From Tricholomella constricta (Eukaryota; Basidiomycota; Agaricomycetes; Agaricales; Lyophyllaceae), in contig JAACJP010000007.1 of the NCBI GenBank assembly GCA_013368375.1, positions 1-64,000 of the forward strand: a stretch of DNA of 64,000 nucleotides. The letters run 5' to 3'. Positions 21,983-30,198 of the stretch are shown here, piece by piece; position 1 is the stretch's first letter, and each line of letters starts with the position of its first letter. The notes below the pieces were generated by a model. That model saw only the letters and a program-made list of their open reading frames with translations. It did not search any database and was not told the DNA's origin. A program made the translations under genes and the position numbers.

Positions 21983-22633
21983 TTAGGCTTTTCCCGATTT
22001 GGGATCAGCCTTGGGCGTAGATTTAGCTTGTCTAGCCCTCATATCACGCTTTGCGTGCTCAGACATATTGGGACAGTTATTAACTGAGTGTGTACCTTGA
22101 CCGCAATAATAACAAAGATTATTAGCTCGACGATGCTCGTGCTCAGCAGGCATAACCTTTCCACGGCGCATACTATCAACTGCCATTGGAACGATGTCGG
22201 AGGACGACAAGGAAGACGAAGTGTGTGGCACATGAGCGGTAGCCGGAGGTTGCCGAGGTTGAGAAGTAGGGTTAGGAGTCTTGATGTGGTGTTCCTTGAC
22301 CTCCGTTTGACGACAATGGATTCTATTGTCAATAGAAATAATTGTCTTCACATAGTCATTGAAGGTCTTGGGATGAGGGAGAATAACCATGGCATCCTTG
22401 ACGGTTTCTTTGAGTCCTGGGTAGAAATTGTCGATTTTGGAGCCTTCATCGAAGTTAAGGTCAGCAATGATCTCGCGATAGCGAGACACATAATTGGCAG
22501 CCGGCTTGGGTTCTTGCTTGAGCGTATGGACCTTAGCGAGGGCAGTAGCGTGTTTATCAGTATCATCAATGTGTTCCACAAATGCTTGATAGAATCCACA
22601 AAAGTCGTGGAAGTGTTCTGTAAGGGGGTGCAC
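21983..22633 (-). pseudogene. Retrotransposon gag, truncated at the N-terminus
   Basis: A gypsy-type capsid region (AFVEHIDDTDKHATALAKV, then SRYREIIADLNFDEGSK and FYPGLKETVKDAM) is followed by a basic region and one CCHC zinc knuckle (CYYCGQGTHSVNNC). The capsid N-terminus is missing. At 22.64 kb the frame shifts and runs into unrelated LTR-like sequence. Confidence 0.8.
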
Positions 22634-22680
22634 CCACTCCTATATTGCTTAGTCTCTTGTTCTCTGTCATCGGCCCCCAT

Positions 22681-23064
22681 GGTCCTGCCTTAGACATACT
22701 TGCTGACCGCCATACTGTTCTTACGCCCCTTTTGTAGCTATTACTCCCACACTGACACCACTACTTAGATCCTTATCAGTCAGCTGGACAATTGTTATTC
22801 ATCAGTAGTCAGCGCTTTTACATACCGCCTTAGTCACTGGCTCAGTGATGTAGTATATAAGCCTGGGTTGGAGATGGAATATCTCCAACCTGAACAATAA
22901 CAGTATCTTCGGGTTTATACATTGATCAACTCTTAGCTTGCTCTCTCGTCGCCCTCTTCACGTTTCGCACTGTTGATTGCTCACTTGATCACATTTAGGA
23001 CCCTCTTGGCTTGCGCCGGCTTGCAGCTCCTCGCTCGCCTTCGCCCATCCGGACGTCCTCTAAC
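22681..23064. repeat. LTR-like fragment with a TATA box
   Basis: A 380-bp stretch with no reading frame. It has TATATAAG at about 22854 and an inverted repeat shortly after (GGAGAT...ATCTCC around 22870-22890), then pyrimidine-rich sequence. This resembles the promoter part of an LTR read on the plus strand. It is bounded on the right by the solo LTR target duplication. No second copy is seen, so the call is tentative. Confidence 0.3.
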
Positions 23065-23584
23065 TGTTAGGGCAACCCTACAGTGGAGCACTATTACACT
23101 GACAAGGGGGAATCCGAAGTTATATTATGTACAGTAAGGAATGTAGTAGAGGCAGGCCTACCTGACAAGGGGGAATCCAAAGAGAATAGACTAAAGGATT
23201 CCCAGATGTCAGGGGAATGACTATATACGACGTATGTACGTGAGGGCAGGTCCTCTACGGTATACTGTACATGTAATGACAGGGAATGGTCAGCGGCGCG
23301 TGTCTGGACACGTTCCCGACGCTGTTCCCGACGCTGTCCGATCCTCGTGGCGCAAGGTACAGGCACGAGGTCGGGCAGCCGACGTCGGGATGTCGGGTTT
23401 GTCGGGATCGGTGTCGGTACATGTCGGGGAGAGAATTAAATGAGTGTAGGGGTATGTAGGAGTATGTACACAACGCTGGGGTCAGAGCGTCGGGGATGCG
23501 ATTGGGAACGGGACGAGAGTGATCGTGCACAGTCGGGGGATGACCAGTGAGCGTCGGAGAGCGCGAACGGGAGTTCTCCTGACA
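23065..23584 (-). mobile_element. Solo LTR 1 (gypsy LTR family)
   Basis: 520 bp from TGTTAGGGCAACC to CTCCTGACA, flanked by the 5-bp duplication CTAAC (23060-23064 and 23585-23589). It is related to the 3' LTR at 59.4 kb: same order of CAAGGGGGAATCC-like blocks, TATATACGA, and the GTACACGTTCCCGACGCTGTCC-like block. A full element must have recombined between its LTRs here. Confidence 0.85.
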
Positions 23585-23589
23585 CTAAC

Positions 23590-24630
23590 AAGTTCAGGGT
23601 GCGTCTTTTCGATACTCGCGTACCACAATGCTGGTGATCCGTCCTTGAGGTAAAAACTGAAGTACAAAACTTTGTCATAGTCCGTAGGAAGAGAGCGACG
23701 TTGAAGGTGTAGGGCGTTGTTGATCTCTCGAAGGAACGAACTGAGCTGATCGATGGTTCCGTCGTACATGCGCGGTTTGCAGACCTTTGGGATGCCCGAG
23801 CCTTCAGAGCTTGAGGGAGGAGCATGTGGTTGAGGAGCGGCTGAAGTGTTAGGGCAACCCTTACAGTGGAGCGCGGTCACACTGACAAGGGAGAATCCGA
23901 AATTATATTTGATGTACAGTAAACGAAGGTAAGTAAGGCTTACCCGACAAGGGGGAATCCGAAGAGAATAGTGTAAAGGATTCCCCAATGTCAGAGGGCC
24001 GACTATATACGAGTGTAGGATGTGAGGGCCGGTCCTCCAGAGTGTACTGTACATGTAATAATAACAAATGGTGTGCGGTGCGTGTATGGACACGTTCCCG
24101 ATGCTGTCTGATCCTCATGGCTCAGGGTACGGGCACGAGGTCGAGCAGCCGACGTCGGGATGTCGGGACGTCGGTGTCGGGATCAGGGCGCGCGCTGGGA
24201 GGGGGCGGTAACGACAGGAGGTAAGTAAGTATGTACACCGATGCTTGGGTCAGAGTGTCGAGGTCGGGGTCGCAATCAGGCGGCAGTGATTGCATGAGTC
24301 GGGGGACGATCGGTGAGCGTCGGAGGGCGCGAAAGGGAGTTCCCCTGACACTGAAGTGTCAGAGGAAAGTGGAAAGAAGAAGCTGGTGAATGAAGCGGGG
24401 GAGCGGCTAGTATGTTGCTGAGACTTGAGATCACAAAGTGCATCGAGAATAGCCAAATTCTCTGTCTTGCATTGCTCAGAGTCTTTGGAGATGGATTTCC
24501 TGACAGCGTGTACGATGCGCGAAAGTTCCTGTACACCAATTCCAGGGGGGGGGTGTCTCAGGGATAACAATAGAGTCAACAGAGGACGGCGGAGCCTGAG
24601 GAGCTGGGTTTTCGACTGGAATGGACATAG
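23590..24630 (-). pseudogene. Retrotransposon gag relic interrupted by a solo LTR
   Basis: Read on the minus strand, the frame starts MSIPVENPAPQAPPSSVDS near 24.63 kb. It shifts at a run of eight C/G near 24.55 kb, continues GVQELSRIVHAVRKSISKD, and is then broken by solo LTR 2. It resumes at 23846 with KVCKPRMYDGTIDQLSSFL and LYFSFYLKDGSPALWYASI, a capsid-like stretch. It ends where solo LTR 1 is inserted. Two LTR insertions and a frameshift make it dead. Confidence 0.65.
23847..24350 (-). mobile_element. Solo LTR 2 (same family)
   Basis: 504 bp from TGTTAGGGCAACC to CCCCTGACA. CTGAAG flanks both sides (23841-23846 and 24351-24356), a 5-6 bp duplication. It sits inside the gag relic. Confidence 0.8.
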
Positions 24631-24699
24631 TAACAGATTTTGTGATTGAATCAAACTGTTACAGTCAAGGGTCGAGTATCAGAACTTAGAGTAAACGTA

Positions 24700-26244
24700 C
24701 TATCGCAGAAATGGATGCGTTGATTCAACAGAGAGTAAGTAAAGCGAGAAACGACAGATAAGTAAGTAAATGAGACATATGTATATGTAAAGATTGGTGA
24801 CCGTGACACATTCACCATGGTAAATGACACCAGCAAGGCAGTAAGTAACCTGCCACTGACAATGCCTTTGTCCTGATATAAGTACCGTTAAGTCCCATGA
24901 GAGTGTCGGACTTCCCCGTGTCAAATCGAAGGCCAACAAAGGGGGAGCGTGTACAAAAGTATGTACCATTCTCAACACACTCTGACATGAGTGACACCAT
25001 GACCCCACCTGGTACTGAAAATCACGTACATAGGTTTGCAATGAGGTATCGCCATCTGTCATAGGTATAAAAAAACAACCCGTGATAGGATCAACCACGT
25101 AGTTCACATGATGGCAGTTTGGACAGGCAAGCTTGGACGACAAGACCTGGACATGGGAGTCAAAGATGTAGTCAAACATTGAGTGCACGCTTGTGTACTG
25201 GCCCCAAGCAATTGTGGAAGGAGATTTCACGAATAAAGAGTGACGCAAGGTGTCACACAGGTTCTCCAAGCGAACTGGCTGCAAGGTAGCGGCATAAGAG
25301 AATTGTGCAATGAGCAAAGCCAAAATCTCAGAATTACAGAATGTAAGGAGCTCAGTGATGGTGTCGGGTTTTTGGTGCCATGTATTGTGCAACAACACGA
25401 CAGTCGTGTCATACGCACAACTATTGTCCTGCCATGCCACCCCTACAGGAGCAACAAAGTATTTAACATCTGTTAGGGCGACCTCCGAGCAGAGCTTAGT
25501 CGTACTGGCAGAGGGGAATCCAATGTTATATTATGTACGATAGAGAGAGCGTAAGTAAACCTACCTGGCAGAGGGGAATCCAATGAGAATAGAGTAAAGG
25601 ATTCCCCCATGTCAGGAGGACGACTATATACAAGTAAGATACGTGAGGGCCGGCTCTCTGGGGTGTATGGTATGTAAATGATAATGGATGGGCAGCGGCG
25701 CGTGTATGTACACGTTCCCGACGCTGTCCAATCCTCGTGGCTCAGAGTGCGAGCACGAGGTTGGGCGACCGACGTCGAGATGTCGGGCGTCGGGATCGGG
25801 CGCGCGCTGGAAGGAGGAGTAACGACAGGAAGGTATAAGTATGTACACCAACGCTTGGGGCAGAGCGTCGGGGTCGGGATCGCAATCGGTCGGTAGCAAT
25901 CGCACAGGTCAGGGGACAGTCAGTGAGTGTCGGAGGGCGTGAAAGGGAGTTCCCCTAACAACATCAAGTGCAGATACTTTGACCGTTTTACATTGGGGAT
26001 GTAAATTCTGGTAAATCATGGCAATTCCCGGACGTCGCTTACAGACGCGTGTGGGACCCTGGCGCCATGCTGCTAAAATTTTATATTTGAGGTGCGTCCC
26101 CATTCCAAACTGTGCTGCTGAGAGGCATATATACTCAGACAACAGGTCTGAAAATTGCTGCAGCAGCAAGTCCATTGACCTCACAAATTTTAGTTTAGAC
26201 TTATGTTGATTACATTTTTGGCCTCTTTTTAAGTGTGAATCCAT
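24700..26244 (-). pseudogene. USP-like cysteine protease gene split by a solo LTR
   Basis: Reading starts on the minus strand at MDSHLKRGQKC (about 26244) and runs to KVSALDV at 25961. It continues after the 490-bp LTR (25471-25960) with KYFVAPVGVAWQDNSCAYD in the same frame once one copy of the duplicated ACATC is discounted. WQDNSCAYD resembles the cysteine box of ubiquitin-specific protease-like folds found in agaricomycete repeat proteins. CPNC and CHSC pairs could bind zinc, and LLAFDL plus GVIYHGE resemble later USP segments. A catalytic histidine is not clear because the 3' end decays. Ubiquitin-protease activity is inferred only from pattern. Confidence 0.6.
25471..25960 (-). mobile_element. 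Solo LTR 3 (same family as the 59.4-kb LTR)
   Basis: 490 bp from TGTTAGGGCGACC to CCCCTAACA, flanked by ACATC (25466-25470 and 25961-25965). It has the same length as the 3' LTR at 59414-59903 and is very similar to it, so it is a recent relative. Confidence 0.9.
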
Positions 26245-26711
26245 GGTCAGAATTGTTGCTTGTGAGAGGACAAGAGATAGCAACACGATATCAAAGTGTG
26301 TTGCTCAAATAGTTCAGTTTGCACGGCCGAGAGGCTGCGTGAGGTGAATTCAGAAACCCAAATTGATGGGCGCGCACCGAGCTGATTTACCAGGCTGTTG
26401 CCAGCTCGTGGCCTGTAAATTAGGCCTGTAAATTGGCCTGATTTACAGTAAATCAGTCAGAGCTTTGGCCTCTTTTTAAGTGTGAATCCATGGTCAGAAT
26501 TGTTGCTTGTGAGAGGACAAGAGATAGCAACACGATATCAAAGTGTGTTGCTCAAATAGTTCAGTTTGCACGGCCGAGAGGCTGCGTGAGGTGAATTCAG
26601 AAACCCAAATTGATGGGCGCGCACCGAGCTGATTTACCAGGCTGTTGCCAGCTCGTGGCCTGTAAATTAGGCCTGTAAATTGGCCTGATTTACAGTAAAT
26701 CAGTCAGAGCT
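26218..26711. repeat. Perfect-looking 247-bp tandem duplication
   Basis: Two head-to-tail copies, 26218-26464 and 26465-26711, with no difference seen by eye. The unit ends CAGTCAGAGCT and contains short internal repeats of GGCCTGTAAATT and GATTTACAG. Copy 1 overlaps the first codons of the USP-like gene. The right copy abuts the MITE. Confidence 0.9.
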
Positions 26712-26714
26712 AAG

Positions 26715-27300
26715 TAGTGTTTGAGGGTCGTGTTACACCAACTGCAAACAACTGAAATTCAACTCGACTGCAACTGGAAACAACCCAACTTCCAGTTGCA
26801 GTTGGAGACAAAAATTATCAGTTGCAGTTGCAGTTGCACAGAATTCTGAGCACTCAGCAACCGGTTGCAACCGGTTGCAACTGGTCATGACTGATTGCAA
26901 CATGACCACTGGTCATGGACCACTTGATGCAAGATCTTGCACCTCAGCTCAGTCAATCACTAAGGTACTGATACCTCAGACCTTATTTTACCTTGTAATA
27001 CTTACATACACCAGTTCCCTGCCCAACATATATCACTGTCTTTACACTGCAGAACTTGTAGTGTAAGGATTGCACTGTTTAGTACACTCTAAAGCAGTTA
27101 CGACCGGTCGTGACCGGTTACAACCGGTGTCAGGTCGTAACCAGTTGTAACCGGTTGCAACTGGTCATGCGACCGATACCAACCGGTTGCAGGCGGTCGA
27201 GTTGTCAGTTGGACCTTTGAAGAGACTTTTACGACCAGTCGAGGTCGTGTCGGGGCTGAAAATGACAAAAGACTGGACCCGACATGACCCTCAAACACTA
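26715..27300. mobile_element. hAT-like MITE, 586 bp
   Basis: Inverted ends TAGTGTTTGAGGGTC (with one later mismatch, GTGT/ATGT) are flanked by the 8-bp duplication GAGCTAAG (26707-26714 and 27301-27308). An 8-bp duplication and the short TAG-start ends fit the hAT superfamily. The interior has no gene. It is crowded with CAACTGGTTGCA- and AACCGGTT-like steps, typical of subterminal transposase-binding repeats. Confidence 0.85.
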
Positions 27301-27776
27301 GAGCTAAGTGCTTATGAGCACTTAGCCCCCTTATTTCAGAGCTTAATGACCACTTCTGGCTCATATAGCAGTCAACAGCAGGACCATAGGCTCTCAGTAC
27401 AGTATATTTGCCTCCTGGACATGCCTGTGGGAGGCATCAGGTGTGCTGGGTTGCTTTTCTGCTCATATGTACATTTAAAGGACTGTAAACTATCTTCAAT
27501 CATAGAAGAGGAGCACCCCTTGTAGAACAAAATCAATTTTAGATGCTTTTAAGCTAGGTATATCCCCCCTCAGGTATGCTCAGGGAGCTGAGGGAGGTGC
27601 CTCGCAGCGACGAATTTTTTTTCGTGAACCAAGGGAGCTTACAAGACGCGCCGCGGGCAGGAGGGAGGGAGGCGAGCGCTTTCGCGCAGACGTGCCGGGT
27701 CACGTGACCATTGATCGCCGTCGGATCACAGCAGGTGCCGGCGCCGTTTTTCCCGCCGACTGTTGGCTGAAAGTGA
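27301..27776. other. Gene-free TE flank
   Basis: Contains a perfect 10-bp-arm hairpin at 27303-27326, at the MITE target. Another inverted repeat (CCCTCAG/CTGAGGG) lies around 27570-27597. No gene is seen. The last part (27660-27776) is GC-rich. Confidence 0.4.
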
Positions 27777-28984
27777 TCCCATCATTATGATGGGAACAAA
27801 TTGATCCAATCATTAAATAACTGGCCCAAAACTCAGGTGGAAAGACCTCGTTCTATAAATAGAACTCGGAACATCACGTCATTGGAGGTGCAGCTAAATC
27901 GATCCCAAGTCCATACAGCGGCTTTTCTTCCCATTATAACGTCAACATGGGCTTCTTTCTGCACCACACTCCGGAGCCTCAAGCTCGGCATCACCATAGA
28001 AGGTCTGCGCCTCACCCCCTTGTCTACCATCGTCTTTCCCAACCTCGAGACCCTGCACATCACCCTCTCCAGGATGTATCTCACAACGGACAGCGGGGCG
28101 GTGATGACCAACCTCATCGCGCCCTTCGTCAACAGACATCATCTCACCCTCCGCGCCATCCACATCACGTCCCCGCCCAGCGACTACAAGCTCGACATAT
28201 CCCCGCTCCTCCACAACCTACGCTACTTCCCCAACCTGACCACGCTCAGCGTCGTCTACGACTTCATCAGCATCCACCAATCCCCCACCTCCGAGCTCAC
28301 ACACTTCCTAAGCATGCACGCGGACCAGCTCCAAGAATACGCCCTACACATCCGGGGGCCTGTATCTTACGACATGCACCCGGACTCCGACGACTGGGAC
28401 CGCCAGGAATTTCTGCGCACCCCGCTCCCCCACTTGAAGAAGCTCGATCTGTCCATCGAGCTGTTCCCCAGCATCCTCTGCGCCTCGAAGCATCTAGAAC
28501 AGTTCGCGGGATCCCTGACCTCACTCATACTAAGCCACAAACACTTCTCGTACCTCAACATCGAGAGCATCGTCGACGTCTTCTCGGACCGGGACCTCCT
28601 CCGACACCTCGTCGTGTCCATCGACTTTCTAAGCCCCCAGCTCCTCGCGCTGTTGGCGACGAAGCTGCCGGGTCTGGAGGCGTTCTCGTGTGAGTACAAG
28701 TATTTGAGCTCTGACCCGTCGAATTTGGTGAGCACCGTACCGTACCCTCTTCTCTTGAATCGTACGTCTGTGCTGACCCCATGTCCCATGTCCCCCTGTA
28801 GTTCCGGAGAGAGCCGTCGTTGCAGGCCTGGCGGAGATGGAAACTGCGCGAACTCGTGGCGCAGCCGAATCACACCGTGCCTGCGGAAGTCTCGGCGGCT
28901 TTTGGGAAGGCGGTAAGGGAGGCGGTGCCGGGCTTGCGGACGCTCTCCCTCACTGGCACTGGTGTGCCCCTTCTCCGAAGCTGA
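27777..28984 (+). pseudogene. F-box/LRR protein, C-terminal part without F-box
   Basis: The frame is open from 27777 with no suitable ATG until well inside the repeat region, so the N-terminus is missing. Two exons: to 28727, a 74-bp intron (GTGAGC...CTGTAG), then 28802..28984. The sequence has leucine-rich strands (SLEVQLNRSQVHTA, NLETLHITLS, NLTTLSVVYDF, LPHLKKLDLSIE) and ends GTGVPLLRS. It corresponds to the C-terminal two thirds of the F-box family seen at 19.3 kb. A perfect palindrome CCCATCATTATGATGGG sits at the broken 5' edge (27778-27794). Exon structure is preserved, so truncation may be fairly recent. Confidence 0.7.
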
Positions 28985-30198
28985 TGGACACACGTCCACG
29001 TCCACGCCCACGCTAGGAGTCCGCTTTTTTCCCGGCTTTTCGGAATCCTTGCATGTTACATTTTTTTTTTTTTCTTATCGTCTTTCATAGAAGGAATACC
29101 CCGTTATTTATTAGTATATACTCGTGTATTAACATCATCATGTGTATTCAATTCATCGCCTTTTATTTTTTTCTATGAGGTTGTAAAACAAGCCCGCTGA
29201 ACTTTGTCAGGCCTTCGAGGAAAGGAAAGTATGACTGTTACAGACATGTTCCGCATATTCCATGGACGTCAGTGACTCATTTACGACACTGGAAACATAC
29301 ATCTGAAGTTGCCTGCCTGTCTTGGCTCTTGAGTGAGGCTGTCGAACACCCGGTCGAGACAGTGAAGGTTAATTCGACTTTGATTGAAAAGGAGACGACG
29401 GAATTTTGAATAACGCAAGTCAACTGCGGATACTTGGAAGCGCTGAGCGAAGAGCGACAAGGGTGACTCGGAAATGGTCGAGACGCGTCGCGTGCCGAAT
29501 CAGGATGCAGCACGTGATGTCATATCGTGTGCAACGTGATCGCGGTTGAAATTTAAGTTGTGGGGATGGGCAATCTCTGCCAAACGAATTTTTGATTGTC
29601 TTTGTTTGCTATGGAGGCTGCTCACCGTAAATTGCACCTCTGTGCGCCGACAAAATTTTCACCTTACATCACTCGTTTCGCATGAACTTTGAGAGAGAGA
29701 GTTTCGCAAATATACTTGATCTTTCTTTTGTCCGGAGGGATTTCTGATGCCCCAGATATTTGTTTGGTTAAATTTTTCAGTTCAAGCAATTTTTCAAAAT
29801 TTAACAAAGTGTCCGGACAATTGACAGAAATGCTTAATCAAATGAATGTACCCTCGAAATCGAGATGCTCAGAGGCTTGAGTGAGGATAAAATGTTTGAA
29901 CTTCGCGGATGCACCAAATTAACGCGACGCGTGTGTGACATTGTGTGACAGGTCGCGCCTTTCCGCTCCCTGGAGTCATCGTCGACGCCGCGGGGGCTCT
30001 TCTCGGATTTACCACATAATCGGACGAGGCCTAGATGGTATAGTTACCCTGGTAATCTAGTCGACCGAGTTTCCAGATAAACTAGTGAGCCAAAACTCGT
30101 TCAATTCTTCTATCAGTCTAATATTTTTGAAACAGCTTACTGACCATATCCACTCATTGATTCACTCACACTACTCTACAAGAATATACTGCATAACT
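28985..30198. other. Intergenic, AT-rich
   Basis: No supported gene. A T-run (about 29060) and AT-rich sequence after the F-box fragment probably hold its 3' end. The last 150 bases before 30199 probably contain the promoter and leader of the next gene. I see no clear inverted repeat marking a TE edge. Confidence 0.4.

Larger units (their letters stand above)
19823..22680 (-). mobile_element. Ty3/gypsy retrotransposon with RT, RNase H and integrase core deleted
   Basis: Read on the minus strand: a truncated gag (22.63-21.98 kb) with a zinc knuckle, a retropepsin-like region (about 21.6-21.35 kb, VILGLDWL), then an abrupt jump near 21.05 kb into the C-terminal part of integrase. The tail holds a chromodomain-like YEYFVHWSSLPDTDNSWIP (about 20.5 kb) and a linker ending near 19.84 kb. 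Reverse transcriptase, RNase H and the integrase catalytic core are absent (roughly 3 kb lost). Frameshifts and stops occur in what remains. No LTR pair was found at its ends. Confidence 0.8.

Noticed and set aside
23065..24350. LTR 1 and LTR 2 as the two ends of one short element
   Set aside because: Each has its own flanking duplication (CTAAC and CTGAAG), so they are two separate solo LTRs.
26740..27200. Repeated GTTGCA/ACCGGT steps as a CRISPR-like array
   Set aside because: Irregular spacing, both orientations, and inside a MITE with defined ends; a eukaryotic genome.
30020..30080. tRNA-like phrase (GATGGTATAGTTACCCTGGT)
   Set aside because: No acceptor or T stem forms and no B box was found at the right distance.
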